A stretch of 64,000 nt of DNA from Acidobacteriota bacterium (GTDB taxonomy: Bacteria > Acidobacteriota > Terriglobia > Terriglobales > Acidobacteriaceae). Of this stretch, positions 9,561 to 18,944 are shown one piece after another. Numbering within the stretch: the stretch's first letter is position 1; each line of letters starts with the position of its first letter. The stretch is taken from contig QIBA01000046.1 in NCBI GenBank assembly GCA_003225175.1, positions 1-64,000 of the forward strand, read 5' to 3'. Both the position numbers and the translations under genes were made by a program. Below the pieces are notes generated by a model. That model was not told where the DNA came from and did not search any database. It saw nothing but the letters and a program-made list of their open reading frames with translations.

Positions 9561-12053
9561 ATGCGGATCGTCCACACCGCCTTCCTGCTTTTCGCGATGC
9601 TCGCGCCCCGGCTGCTGGCGCAAACCCCGGGCCATCAGGGCACCATTCCGGTGGCACCCTCAAAGCATTCCGGAACTTCACTCACGATCGTGGTGAGCGA
9701 TGAAAACAGTGTCGTTGTTCCGGACGCTGTTGTCATTCTTACTGATACACGAACCGGAGAAGTGCTGCGGGTGCAGACCGATGCCGCGGGCCGCGGACGC
9801 TTTGTCAGCCTCGACCCCGATGGCACGTTCACTATGCGTACGGAGAAAAGAAACTTCTATCCCGTGACCAAGCAGGATCTGACAATCAACGGTGCGCAGA
9901 CGCTCGAGATCGTGATCCCACATGTGCAGGAGTTGAAAGAGACGGTGAACGTTAGCGCCACGGTTCAGGGAATCGATCCTGCGCAAACGTCCGATGGCAA
10001 GGTGCTGGGCACGCCCGAGATCGTCAACATTCCCTATCCCACGTCGCGCGATATCCGTAATCTGTTGCCCTTTTTCCCTCAAGTAGTGCAGGACTCGACC
10101 GGGCAAGTTCACGTTGCCGGGGCCGATACTTACGAGAGCACTGATGTGCTCGACGGCTTTGACATTACTGCGCCTGTCAGCGGCAATCTCTCCATGCGCT
10201 TCAGCGCGGACGCGGTGCGGCAGGTCGATGTTGAAAGCACCCGCGTTTCCACCCAGTTTGGGAAAGAATCGGGTGGGATCATAAACTTCAACACCGGGAT
10301 GGGCGACGACCATTTTCGTTTTGACGCTACGAACTTCATCCCATCCTGGCAGAACAAAAAGGGCAAGGGATTCAGCTTCGACAAGTGGGTGCCACGCGCC
10401 ACGGTTTCTGGCCCGATCCAGAAGGGTAAGATCTGGTTTTTCGATTCCGCGGACGCTGAGTACGACAATTATGTCTTCAAAGATCTGCCTGAAGGTTCGG
10501 ATCGCGATCCTTTCCTGCGCGGCAGCAATCTGGCCAAGGTCCAGGTTAATCTGCGTCCGAACGACATTCTGACCTTCTCCCTGCTGAACAATGTGCAGGA
10601 CGAAAACCGTCAGGGACTCTCGCTGCTCACTCCCGCGTCGGCGACGGTAAGACGCGACATTAACGCACATCTCGCGACAGCAAAGCTTCTGCACTATTTC
10701 TCCGGCGGCGCGCTGCTCGAGACGGGCTTTGCCTGGAACCAGTTTCGCGACGAGTACCATCCACAAGGCGCGACCCCATTCGTGATCACTCCCACGTTGA
10801 ATGAAGGAAACTATTTCGAGAGCTTCCACGGCACTTCGCGCCGGGCACAGGGAATCACGAATCTGACGCTGAGTCCATTTACCAAATTGGGACGCCACGA
10901 ATTGAAGTTCGGCGGTGAGATCGATCACATCAACTTCACCCAGCGCTATATGGACCAGCCATTCAGCCTGCTTCGTGCGGATGGCACGCTCTATCGGCGC
11001 AGCGTTTTGCCACCGCTGACTGTGCTCGATCGCAATAATCTGGAGCTCGGCGGCTTCGTCGAAGACCGCTGGTCGCCGGACGATCGCCTGCTCATACAAC
11101 CGGGTGTGCGCTTCGATTGGGACGAGATCGTGCGGCGTCCGCTGTACTCGCCGCGCATCGCCGGGACATACGTGCTGGGAGCGGAGCACAACACGAAGAT
11201 TTCTGCAGGAGTCGGGATCTATCACGAGCGCACGCATCTCGATTACCTCGCACGTGCTATGACTGGTCCGCGCCTTGATTACTATTACGACGCTCTCGGG
11301 ACCACGCTTACCGGTCCTCCACTGGTCACGAACTTCCTTGTAAACCAGAATCTGCTGCGCGAGCCCCGATTCCTGAATTGGAGCGCTGCCCTGGAGCAAA
11401 AATTTCCTGGCGCGATCTATGGGAGTGTTGAATATCTGCAGAAGTATGGCAGCAACGGATTCATCTTCCAGAACCTCAACACTGCCTCGGAGCTCTCCGG
11501 CAATTACCTCCTGACCAACGATCGGCGCGACCACTATCGCGCAATCCAGGTCACGGCGCGCAAGCACTTTCATGGCGATTACAACGTTTTCGGTGCCTAC
11601 ACGCGCTCCTACGCGCACTCGAACGCAGTGGTCGACTACTCGCTCAACAATCCTATCTTCAGCACTCAAATGGGCGGTCCCCTGCCCTGGGACGTTCCGG
11701 ACCGGGTCATCAGCTGGGGATGGTTCCCCACGCCTTTCAAGCGGCTCGATCTGGTCTACTCGCTCGACTACCACATCGGATTCCCCTGGACCGCCGTCAA
11801 CCAGAATCATCAGATCGTCGGCTTGCCCTACTCGAACCGTGTGCCCGCTCATTTCTCGCTTAGTCCCGGACTCGAATGGCGCTTCGCCTTTCACGGATAC
11901 GCCCTGGCGCTGCGCGGAGTAGCAGAGAACGTGACCGATCGCAAGAATCCGGCGTTCGTGAACAACAACGTCGACTCTCCGAACTACGCAACGTATGGTG
12001 GCTTTGGCGGAAGAGCGTTTACCGCCAGGATCAGGTTCCTCGGGCGCAAGTGA
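9561..12053 (+). CDS. TonB-dependent receptor with carboxypeptidase-regulatory-like domain
   Basis: This encodes 830 residues from the ATG at 9561 (a GTG at 9528 is possible but puts 11 residues ahead of the signal peptide MRIVHTAFLLFAMLAPRLLA). Residues about 35-115 form a CarboxypepD_reg-like Ig fold (VVVPDAVVILTDTRTGEVLRVQTD). A plug domain follows (NIPYPTSRDIRNLLPFFPQV, DGFDITAPVSGNLSMRFSADAVRQVDVE, GKESGGIINFNTG). The rest is a long beta-barrel ending in GRAFTARIRFLGRK. This is the Oar-like receptor type expanded in Acidobacteria. It is probably an outer-membrane importer of oligosaccharide or another bulky substrate; the substrate is unknown. Confidence 0.88.
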   Translation: MRIVHTAFLLFAMLAPRLLAQTPGHQGTIPVAPSKHSGTSLTIVVSDENSVVVPDAVVILTDTRTGEVLRVQTDAAGRGRFVSLDPDGTFTMRTEKRNFYPVTKQDLTINGAQTLEIVIPHVQELKETVNVSATVQGIDPAQTSDGKVLGTPEIVNIPYPTSRDIRNLLPFFPQVVQDSTGQVHVAGADTYESTDVLDGFDITAPVSGNLSMRFSADAVRQVDVESTRVSTQFGKESGGIINFNTGMGDDHFRFDATNFIPSWQNKKGKGFSFDKWVPRATVSGPIQKGKIWFFDSADAEYDNYVFKDLPEGSDRDPFLRGSNLAKVQVNLRPNDILTFSLLNNVQDENRQGLSLLTPASATVRRDINAHLATAKLLHYFSGGALLETGFAWNQFRDEYHPQGATPFVITPTLNEGNYFESFHGTSRRAQGITNLTLSPFTKLGRHELKFGGEIDHINFTQRYMDQPFSLLRADGTLYRRSVLPPLTVLDRNNLELGGFVEDRWSPDDRLLIQPGVRFDWDEIVRRPLYSPRIAGTYVLGAEHNTKISAGVGIYHERTHLDYLARAMTGPRLDYYYDALGTTLTGPPLVTNFLVNQNLLREPRFLNWSAALEQKFPGAIYGSVEYLQKYGSNGFIFQNLNTASELSGNYLLTNDRRDHYRAIQVTARKHFHGDYNVFGAYTRSYAHSNAVVDYSLNNPIFSTQMGGPLPWDVPDRVISWGWFPTPFKRLDLVYSLDYHIGFPWTAVNQNHQIVGLPYSNRVPAHFSLSPGLEWRFAFHGYALALRGVAENVTDRKNPAFVNNNVDSPNYATYGGFGGRAFTARIRFLGRK

Positions 12054-12142
12054 GGCCGGGAAAATCGTTCCGTATAGCAGCAAAGCGGCCGATTCGGCCA
12101 ATCGCGATAAAATTCGACATGCTTCCGTGCACCGGGAGAATC

Positions 12143-13018
12143 ATGCGACGAACTCTGGTTCTAACAGCCTTAGCTTTTGGCGGCGCTGTTTACCTCTGCG
12201 CTCAATCAGAGGCTGACCTTCGCGACTCCTTCGAGGGCAGGACGGTGGTGGTGAAGCAGGACCTGCCTGCAAGTAAAACCGGAATCGATATCTTTCCTGA
12301 CTCGTCCTCACCGATTAATTACGCGGATTACGGCAGACGCATCAAGCAGTTTGGAGTTGCGATCCGTCGCAATCAATCCGTTCCGCTGACAAGTGTGCGC
12401 GTAAACGATAAGAGCATCGAGCTGCAACTCGGAGGCAGCGCGACTGCGGAAGCCGACAATGCTTCCCCAGCGGCAAGCGTCGCGGTTGAGAAGAGTCCGC
12501 GCGAGCGAGCTCTGGAGCGAGATATTCAGAATGAAGCCGATCCGGAGCGGCAAGCGAAGATGCAGCAGGAGCTCGATACATTGCGCAGGCAGCGCCAGCG
12601 CGAAGACGCGCGCCTCAAAGCTGCGCTCGCGCAACTCGCGTCCAGCACGGACGATCGTCAGCGCGCTGCGGCTGCAGTGTCGCACATTAATCTCCTGTTT
12701 CCCGGCGGAGTTCCTGCCCGCGCGCTCAATCCCGACTATGTGAAGTCAGCTCTTCGGAGCTGGATTGACTTCCCCGCAGCGGAGCGCCCCGCAGCTTCAA
12801 CAACTGCTCCCTCGGACGACAACTTCCCTGCTGCCGGTCTGCACAAGGGGATGACCGAAACGGAGCTGGTGCACCTCTACGGCGCTCCGGTGAAGCGCGA
12901 GACCGGCACCGAAGGCGATTTGCGCGTCGAAATTCTCACCTTCAAGCGCGATGGCAGCACGCTCGAGGCGACGATGGTTGAAGGCGTGCTTGTTCGATTC
13001 AGGCAGTGGTCGGACTAG
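12143..13018 (+). CDS. Secreted coiled-coil protein, unknown function
   Basis: This encodes 291 residues from the ATG at 12143, preceded by gggaga; an ATG at 12119 is possible. The signal peptide is MRRTLVLTALAFGGAVYLCAQ. A beta-rich stretch (residues 25-105) is followed by a charged helix/coiled coil (about 120-175, many Glu/Arg/Gln, as in QQELDTLRRQRQREDARLKAAL). The C-terminal part has the pattern HKGMTETELVHLYGAPVKRETG, which resembles SmpA/OmlA-like 'G-M...LYG-P' lipoprotein folds, then EILTFKRDGSTLEATMVEG. Function unknown; the OmlA-like resemblance is a guess. It lies 90 bases after the TonB receptor and may be co-transcribed. Confidence 0.72.
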   Translation: MRRTLVLTALAFGGAVYLCAQSEADLRDSFEGRTVVVKQDLPASKTGIDIFPDSSSPINYADYGRRIKQFGVAIRRNQSVPLTSVRVNDKSIELQLGGSATAEADNASPAASVAVEKSPRERALERDIQNEADPERQAKMQQELDTLRRQRQREDARLKAALAQLASSTDDRQRAAAAVSHINLLFPGGVPARALNPDYVKSALRSWIDFPAAERPAASTTAPSDDNFPAAGLHKGMTETELVHLYGAPVKRETGTEGDLRVEILTFKRDGSTLEATMVEGVLVRFRQWSD

Positions 13019-13084
13019 GGGCTAGGGAACAGGTTACGGGGGACAGGGAACAGGGCCTTCAACCCCGACAACTCGGCCAGAAAT

Positions 13085-13984
13085 TTAGTTGCAGGATAGC
13101 AAGGTTCTCGCGAGGTCACAGAAGGTCTTCACAATCGCGCGATCCTCGCCAACGCGGTAGGCAAGTTCGATGTCGCTCCTGGTTCGCGTTCCTTGAACTT
13201 TTCGACAGACTACGTCTGGTGTAGCGATGCGCTGCACACAGGCGGGGGCAACTGTTACTCCGATTCCTGCCCCCACCAGCCGCAGGATCGTCAGCCACTG
13301 TGACGCCACCTGAACAACTTGCGGCCGGAATCCGGAATCCTCGCATGGCGATATGAGTTTGTCATAGGCGCGTCGACCGGCGATCACCGGCGGCATGACG
13401 AAAGGCTCATCGCGCAGTTCGGCGCCGCTCAGCTTCTTGCATTTCGCCAGAGGATGCCGGCTGGGCAATACCCAAATGAATGGCTCGGAGAACAGCGCTT
13501 CGACAACAAGTCCCTCGGTCGGTCCGCTATCGCGCATTACGCCAACGTCCATCGCCTCGTCCAGCAGTTGCTGGATCACGCCCGAGGTGTGGAATTCGCT
13601 GAGCTGCAGGTTCACTTTGGGAAACTGACGTCGATAGCGTCCGAGCATCCCAGGTAAGGCGGTGAGCATGCTCGATCCAATAAATCCCACTCTCAGGAAG
13701 CCAACCTCTCCGCGGCCGACGCTGCGCGCTTCCTCGAGATCTTCATGTACGTGGCGCAGAGTACGACGCGCCCGCTCCAGAAAGATCTCTCCCGCACTCG
13801 TGAGCTTTACCGCGCGAGAGGTGCGCGCGAACAGCTGGTATCCCACGATCTCTTCCAGCTTACGAATCTGCTGCGAGAGCGGCGGCTGCGCCAGGTGCAG
13901 GCGATTCGCTGCTCGCCCAAAATGCAATTCTTCCGCGACGGCTACGAAGTAGCGCAAGTGTCGAAGTTCGATGTCCTGATTCAT
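13085..13984 (-). CDS. LysR-family transcriptional regulator
   Basis: This encodes 299 residues, the standard LTTR size. The N-terminal winged helix-turn-helix is clear (ELRHLRYFVAVAEELHFGRAANRLHLAQPPLSQQIRKLEE). The C-terminal periplasmic-binding-like effector domain follows (LRVGFIGSSMLTALPGMLGRYRRQFP, VVQVASQWLTILRLVGAGIGVTVAP). The sequence order resembles the BenM/CatM-type LysR regulators of aromatic catabolism, but no such pathway is nearby. It is divergent from a GNAT acetyltransferase gene, the likely target together with itself. Confidence 0.93.
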   Translation of the reverse strand: MNQDIELRHLRYFVAVAEELHFGRAANRLHLAQPPLSQQIRKLEEIVGYQLFARTSRAVKLTSAGEIFLERARRTLRHVHEDLEEARSVGRGEVGFLRVGFIGSSMLTALPGMLGRYRRQFPKVNLQLSEFHTSGVIQQLLDEAMDVGVMRDSGPTEGLVVEALFSEPFIWVLPSRHPLAKCKKLSGAELRDEPFVMPPVIAGRRAYDKLISPCEDSGFRPQVVQVASQWLTILRLVGAGIGVTVAPACVQRIATPDVVCRKVQGTRTRSDIELAYRVGEDRAIVKTFCDLARTLLSCN

Positions 13985-14035
13985 AGTCCGCTAGTCAATT
14001 GAGACTCATAGGATATCAATCATTATGAACAAGAT

Positions 14036-14050
14036 ATTGGACGTATCAAT
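14036..14050. promoter_or_regulatory. Candidate LysR operator (T-N11-A)
   Basis: The imperfect palindrome attg-gacgtat-caat fits the T-N11-A consensus of LysR-type boxes. It lies in the 89-bp divergent spacer between the LysR gene (start 13984) and the GNAT gene (start 14074). A second dyad (atatc/gatat) lies at about 14013-14036. The position is as expected for an autoregulating LTTR; binding is inferred. Confidence 0.4.
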
Positions 14051-14073
14051 GGTATAGGCATTACATTTTTGCC

Positions 14074-14607
14074 ATGGAAGCCTCAGTACATTCTCCGATT
14101 CTTAATATGTTGATCGAAGACGCCATGCTCAACCGCGCTCCGGCAATACATCTCCGGCCGTTTAAGCCCGGAGATGAAGCTGCGTTCCGCAATCTGAACG
14201 AGGCGTGGATCGCCAAGTACTTCATGATCGAAGCGGCAGATCGGGTGGTGCTCGAAGATCCGGTGAAGAACATCATCGAGCCCGGTGGGCACATTTTTAT
14301 GGCGCTCGCCGATGATCGTCCCGTCGGTTGCTGTGCCTTGCTCCCCATGGGACCAGGAGAGTTCGAGCTGGCCAAGATGACTGTGCTGGAGCGCGATCGT
14401 GGCCTCGGCATCGGCCGCAAGATACTCGAATATGCGATTGCGCAAGCAAAGAAGCTAGGCGCGGAGCGTCTGTACCTCGAGACCAATCGCAATCTGGCGA
14501 ATGCGATTCATCTGTACGAATCGGTGGGATTCCGCCACGTGTCTCCGGACCAGGTAATCCCCTCTCCGTACGCGCGTGCGAATGTGTTTATGGAGATGGC
14601 GTTGTAA
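14074..14607 (+). CDS. GNAT-family N-acetyltransferase
   Basis: This encodes 177 residues from the ATG at 14074; a start at 14128 is also possible. The GNAT fold is visible: IHLRPFKPGDEAAFRNLNEAWI at the N-terminus, FELAKMTVLERDRGLGIGRKILEYAI containing the acetyl-CoA loop (R-G-L-G-I-G), then LYLETNRNLANAIHLYESVGF. Substrate unknown; the order resembles MarR-associated or amino-acid/antibiotic acetylating GNATs. It is divergent from a LysR gene that probably controls it. Confidence 0.87.
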   Translation: MEASVHSPILNMLIEDAMLNRAPAIHLRPFKPGDEAAFRNLNEAWIAKYFMIEAADRVVLEDPVKNIIEPGGHIFMALADDRPVGCCALLPMGPGEFELAKMTVLERDRGLGIGRKILEYAIAQAKKLGAERLYLETNRNLANAIHLYESVGFRHVSPDQVIPSPYARANVFMEMAL

Positions 14608-14635
14608 GCCCCGCCATTCCGGCGGCACCTATTAT

Positions 14636-17600
14636 TTATGGCTCATCTCCCCCGCCCTCATCTTCAGCTTGGGCGGGCGCAGGTTTCTTCAGATCTATGG
14701 CAGGCAAACCGCCGCTTCGTAGTTGCTGATTGAGCGGAGCAATTCCCTTCTTCACTTCGTTCCATTTTGAAGTCTCCGATGTCAGTGCTTTTTCAAGCTG
14801 ATCGGCGGCGGCGACCGCTTGGGTTGTGGGGGCCGCGTCAGCCAGGCTTACTACGTCATAGATGTGGGCCAGCGCTCCGTTCAGACGAGTCAAGCTTTGC
14901 GCCTGTGGGCTGAGGCTCGCGCCGAATCCAGCGCCGCTGCCTTCGACTGCTGCGGCTTGCTGATCCAGTTTGCTGATCGAGTCGGCGAGCGCTCCCTTTG
15001 CGCGCGGTTTCAATTCGTTCAATTGTGCGCGGAGACTGCGCAGCTCCTGCAGGCTGCTGTAATCCTCATGCAGCGCCTTCAGCATTCTTTGCTCCACGGC
15101 GTACTGCTGTTGGAGATCCTCGTCAGAGGCCTTCACCCGCGGATCGCCTTTAATGACGAGTGGCTGCATGAACTCGTGGCCACTTACGGTCAGGCGAACG
15201 ACGTACTCTCCAGGAGGAGCAAGGACGCCCTGCGGAGCGAGGGGGGTGTCAAGATAGATGGCCGAGATGGGATAGTCCCGATTTAGCACATCGGGTGGAG
15301 TGAAGTGCAGATCCCATACAAAGCGATGCATCCCGGCCTGATTTGACAATTCCTGCGGCGGACGAACCCAGTAAGTGGGCACATGCAGCTCTTTCGCGCT
15401 CGGCGCCGGACGATCGTTATTGGGAAACGTACGCAGTACGTGCAAGCCGCCATCGAGAATCTCAATCTTCAGATCACTTGCTCCGGACTTGAGGAAGTAG
15501 TCGATGATCGCGCCGTCCGGAGGATTTTTGCCTGCAGGCTCTTCAGGCGGTAACGGCGTGTCAGTCCATGCGTCACGCCGATAGCGATAGACAACGGCGG
15601 GCTTGAACAGGAAATCAGCCGAGAGCGTGTTGGCACGGATCTGGCGAAGCGCGGTAATGTCGTCGAGGATCCAGAAAGAGCGCCCATGCGTTCCCACTAC
15701 GACATCATCATCATGAACGACCAGATCGCGGACCGAGGTTGCCGGCAGGTTCTGCTGTAACGACTGCCAGTGATCGCCATCGTCAAATGAGACCCAGACC
15801 GAAGTCTCAGTTCCGGCAAAGAGCAAGCCCTTGTGTCGAGGATCTTCGCGGACCACGTTTACAGGCGCAGTATCAGGCAGGCCGTCGACGATCTTCTGCC
15901 AGCTTTTTCCTCCATCGTGCGTGCGGTAGATGTAAGGATGCAGATCGTCGAGGCGGAAGCGATTCACCGCGGCGTAGACGGTCTCGGCGTCGAAGTAGCT
16001 GGCATCGAGTTGCGCCACTTTACTCCAGGGCGTGAGTTCCGGCGGCGTGACGTTCTGCCACTTCGTCCCGCCATCGTGGGTTACATGAAGCAGGCCATCG
16101 TCCGTCCCCGCCCAAATTAGATTGGCATCCAACGGCGAGGGAGCGATGCTGTAGATTACGCCCCGGTGTTTTCCCTTTTGGGAATCAGAATCGGCAAACA
16201 TTCCAAGGTTGGCCGGCGTTCCCGGATCGGGACGAGAGAGATCATCAGAAATGCGCTCCCAACTCTTACCGCCATTGGTGGTTTTGAACATTGCATTCAC
16301 GCCGAGCAGCAGCAGGTGCGGATCTTTCCTGGAGAAGATCAGCGGCATGCTGCGGTTGGTGCGGAACTCGCCGAGGAGAAACGGCGTCACATCTTCTACT
16401 TGGCCGGTGTCGCGGTGAAATTTGGAGACCTTGAAGCGTGGACCACCGTAGATGATGTTCGCATCCAGTGGATCGGGAGCGACATACGAATACTCGTCGG
16501 CGCCCACCGGATGCCAGTCGTGAGAAGTGATTTGGCCATCGTTGCCGCGGTTTAGCACGCTGGCGGAACCACTCTCCTGCTGTCCGCCATAAACCCAATA
16601 TGGATGCTGGTCATCGGTGATCACGTGATAGAGCTGCGCGGTCGGCTGGTTGTACCACGAGCTCCAGGTGCGTCCACCATTAACCGTGATCGTAGCCCCC
16701 TGATCGACCCCGAGCAGGATGATGTCTGGATTCTTAGGATTAATCCAGATGGTGTGATAGTCGTCGCCTCCCGGAGCGCCCTTCCATGCAACGAAGTTCT
16801 GGCCGCCATCAGTCGACTTATAGCTTGAGGTGTTCGCTACATAAATCGTGTTCTCCTCTTTCGGCGAGACACGGACCCAGGCGAAATCGGAACCGCGTCC
16901 CCAGACGCGCGCCTCGTCGTTAACGCGTTTCCAACTCGCACCGGCATCGTCCGAGCGGTAAACGCCACCCTTAGTTGGCGAGTCCACCATGGCGTAGATT
17001 CGCTTCGAATTGCTCGGAGCGATGCCAATGCCAACTCTTCCAAGCTTGTCGTGTTCCCAATCCGGGAGACCTCCAGTGAGCTGCTGCCAGTGATCGCCCC
17101 CATCGATCGATTTGTAAAGCCCGCTTCCTGGCGCGTTGTAGGAATCTCCAACACTCCACGGTGGACGGCGCGAAGCCCACAGGTCAGCGTAAATCGTTCG
17201 GGGATTCGCGGGATCGAAGGCCAAGTCGATTGCGCCTGTGTTTTCGTCCTTGTAAAGAATTTTCTGAAACGTTTGCCCGCCATCGGTCGAACGGAAAACA
17301 CCGCGTTCCGCATTAGGACCGTAAGGATGTCCGAGCACCGCCACGTACAGGCGGTTTGGATCACCGGGATCTACGAGAATCGATCCAATCTGCTGGCCAT
17401 CGCGCAGGCCGAGATGGGTCCAGTTTTTCCCGCCGTCAGTGGATTTGTAGATGCCATCGCCGGTCGAGAGATCCGGACGCCGCAGTCCTTCGCCACTGCC
17501 GACATAAATGATGTTCGGATCCGAAGGCGCAAGTGCCAGTGCACCGACAGAGCCGGTGGGCTGGCCATCGAAGATAGGAGCCCACGTGCGCCCGAAGTCG

Positions 17601-17812
17601 TCGGTCTTCCAGACACCCCCGTTGTTCGGCGCCATAAAGAAGACATTGGGCTGGTCAGGAATTCCGCCAATGGCCACAGTGCGGCCGGCGCGGAAAGGTC
17701 CAATGCACCGCCAGCGCAGTTCGCTGTAAGGAACCGCAGAGTTCTGCTGCGCGATTGCAGCCAAAGCACTGAACATGAGTACAACTGCACCCAAACACCG
17801 CAGAATCGACAT
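14636..17812 (-). CDS. Secreted sortilin/BNR-repeat beta-propeller protein
   Basis: This encodes 1058 residues with signal peptide MSILRCLGAVVLMFSALAAIAQ. Many BNR/Asp-box motifs (S-x-D-x-G-x-x-W) lie across residues 60-700: KTDDFGRTW, KSTDGGKNW, RSTDGGQTF, KSIDGGDHW, RSDDAGASW, KTTNGGKSW and RTHDGGKSW. Together they form one or two VPS10/sortilin-like propellers. A C-terminal segment (about 780-900) has Ig-like strands (HRFVWDLHFTPP, PGEYVVRLTVSG), then a helical tail (LKALHEDYSSLQELRSLRAQL) and an acidic end. Often annotated as glycosyl hydrolase, but no catalytic residues are identifiable. Proteins of this build are common in Acidobacteria and Bacteroidetes. Confidence 0.85.
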   Translation of the reverse strand: MSILRCLGAVVLMFSALAAIAQQNSAVPYSELRWRCIGPFRAGRTVAIGGIPDQPNVFFMAPNNGGVWKTDDFGRTWAPIFDGQPTGSVGALALAPSDPNIIYVGSGEGLRRPDLSTGDGIYKSTDGGKNWTHLGLRDGQQIGSILVDPGDPNRLYVAVLGHPYGPNAERGVFRSTDGGQTFQKILYKDENTGAIDLAFDPANPRTIYADLWASRRPPWSVGDSYNAPGSGLYKSIDGGDHWQQLTGGLPDWEHDKLGRVGIGIAPSNSKRIYAMVDSPTKGGVYRSDDAGASWKRVNDEARVWGRGSDFAWVRVSPKEENTIYVANTSSYKSTDGGQNFVAWKGAPGGDDYHTIWINPKNPDIILLGVDQGATITVNGGRTWSSWYNQPTAQLYHVITDDQHPYWVYGGQQESGSASVLNRGNDGQITSHDWHPVGADEYSYVAPDPLDANIIYGGPRFKVSKFHRDTGQVEDVTPFLLGEFRTNRSMPLIFSRKDPHLLLLGVNAMFKTTNGGKSWERISDDLSRPDPGTPANLGMFADSDSQKGKHRGVIYSIAPSPLDANLIWAGTDDGLLHVTHDGGTKWQNVTPPELTPWSKVAQLDASYFDAETVYAAVNRFRLDDLHPYIYRTHDGGKSWQKIVDGLPDTAPVNVVREDPRHKGLLFAGTETSVWVSFDDGDHWQSLQQNLPATSVRDLVVHDDDVVVGTHGRSFWILDDITALRQIRANTLSADFLFKPAVVYRYRRDAWTDTPLPPEEPAGKNPPDGAIIDYFLKSGASDLKIEILDGGLHVLRTFPNNDRPAPSAKELHVPTYWVRPPQELSNQAGMHRFVWDLHFTPPDVLNRDYPISAIYLDTPLAPQGVLAPPGEYVVRLTVSGHEFMQPLVIKGDPRVKASDEDLQQQYAVEQRMLKALHEDYSSLQELRSLRAQLNELKPRAKGALADSISKLDQQAAAVEGSGAGFGASLSPQAQSLTRLNGALAHIYDVVSLADAAPTTQAVAAADQLEKALTSETSKWNEVKKGIAPLNQQLRSGGLPAIDLKKPAPAQAEDEGGGDEP

Positions 17813-18145
17813 TGTGTTGGTCCCTCGTGAATGAAGTTACAGAGGATAAATCAGCAAAACCTTTTTGAACACGGAGGGCGCGGAGAACACGGAGGAGCTT
17901 CTCTCTCGCCTGCCAGATCTCATGAGGCATCCCTATCCACTGCATGCATTCTGTGAACTCACCCTGACAATTCGGAACTACGGCCAAACTCGCGGATCCT
18001 ACTGCCATATATCTTCGTGGCTGTAGGGATTCCCCACTCAGTGCGGAATGACCGTAAAAAAGCACCTCCCTACCTCCGTCTCCTCCGTGTTACATCTGTT
18101 TGGAAGGTGCGCATTTCACTGGAAGCGAATACCATTTCCGAGCCC
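17813..18145. repeat. Spacer carrying an inverted pair of cacggagg repeats
   Basis: No gene is seen in this 333-bp divergent spacer. The motif gaacacggagggcgcgg with gaacacggaggag follows at 17867-17896. Its reverse (ctccgtctcctccgtgtt) lies at 18074-18091. The pair belongs to the same family as the copies at 9161, 9271 and 9401. The sequence between is ordinary and could fold into a long hairpin. Confidence 0.7.
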
Positions 18146-18706
18146 ATGAAAAGAACACTGATTGTTTGTCTGCTCGCCTCGGCTGCGATTGGCTTCGCTC
18201 AATCGGCTTCGACACAATCTCAATCTCCCGCACCTCCTGCCGCTCAAGCTAAGCCTGAAGATGTGAATTCCGTCGAAGCGATCCTCGCCGCGACTTACGA
18301 TGTGATCTCTGGCCCAGTCGGCAAAAAGCGTGACTGGGATCGTTTTCGTTCACTCTTTTATCCGGGAGCGCGGCTGATTCCGACCGGCAAGCGAGCGAAT
18401 GAGTCGGACGTAAAGGCACGCGTACTCTCGCCGGAGGATTACATCGAACGATCCGCTCCGTTCCTGGAGAAGGAAGGTTTCTTCGAGCATGGCGTCTCAA
18501 ACCAAGTCGAGCATTACGCCAACATCGCGCACGTCTTCAGCACCTACGAATCCCGGCACAAAGCCGACGATGCAAAGCCGTTCGCGCGAGGTATCAACAG
18601 CTTTCAGTTGATCAACGATGGCAAGCGCTGGTGGGTGATGACGATTCTCTGGCAGGCCGAGAACGCGGAGAATCCAATACCTGCGGAGTACTTGAGAGGG
18701 AAGTAA
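18146..18706 (+). CDS. Secreted SnoaL/NTF2-like protein
   Basis: This encodes 186 residues from the ATG at 18146, the in-frame start placed just before the signal peptide (MKRTLIVCLLASAAIGFAQS). After a Gln/Pro/Ala linker comes an NTF2-like fold of about 140 residues: VEAILAATYDVISGPVGKKRDWDRFRSLFYPGARL, then strands ending in GINSFQLINDGKRWWVMTILWQ. The W-D-R-F and G-x-x-x-F-Q-L-x-x-D-G-x-x-W patterns suit SnoaL/DUF4440-type proteins. No catalytic role can be assigned. Confidence 0.75.
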   Translation: MKRTLIVCLLASAAIGFAQSASTQSQSPAPPAAQAKPEDVNSVEAILAATYDVISGPVGKKRDWDRFRSLFYPGARLIPTGKRANESDVKARVLSPEDYIERSAPFLEKEGFFEHGVSNQVEHYANIAHVFSTYESRHKADDAKPFARGINSFQLINDGKRWWVMTILWQAENAENPIPAEYLRGK

Positions 18707-18718
18707 GATTTTCATTAC

Positions 18719-18914
18719 GTGGTTCCGGCCGCCCTCGGCCGGCTGCGGCGCGCGATTCGTGAATGTGTGATTAGCGACTTTTGACACACGGAGTTTACGA
18801 GAAGCCGATCACATGATTCCAAAAGACCGGATTGCATGCAGAGTCTTTACTGCATCGCGACCTAGAGCTTTCCGAAATCGCACACCGCCCGGCCAAGGGC
18901 GGCCGGAACCACGC
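18719..18914. repeat. Inverted pair of REP-like GC-rich elements
   Basis: The motif ccggccgagggcggccggaa followed by ccacg lies reversed at 18719-18746. It lies forward with one change (aagggc) at 18889-18914. Each copy is itself nearly palindromic and can fold. A degenerate copy is at 55209-55236, directly against a stop codon, and a related cacccggccgcgggtggccg is in the tandem units at 43151 and after 43379. This looks like a dispersed REP-type family. It sits in the spacer between the NTF2-like and kinase genes. Confidence 0.7.
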
Positions 18915-18944
18915 AATCAGATCCCAGGTTAGAATCCCCCATCC

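Noticed and set aside
9678-12101. 807-codon open frame antisense to the TonB receptor
   Set aside because: It mirrors the receptor gene frame; high GC codon bias opens the antisense frame. Composition is unnatural (many Arg, Val, Glu) and there is no signal or domain.
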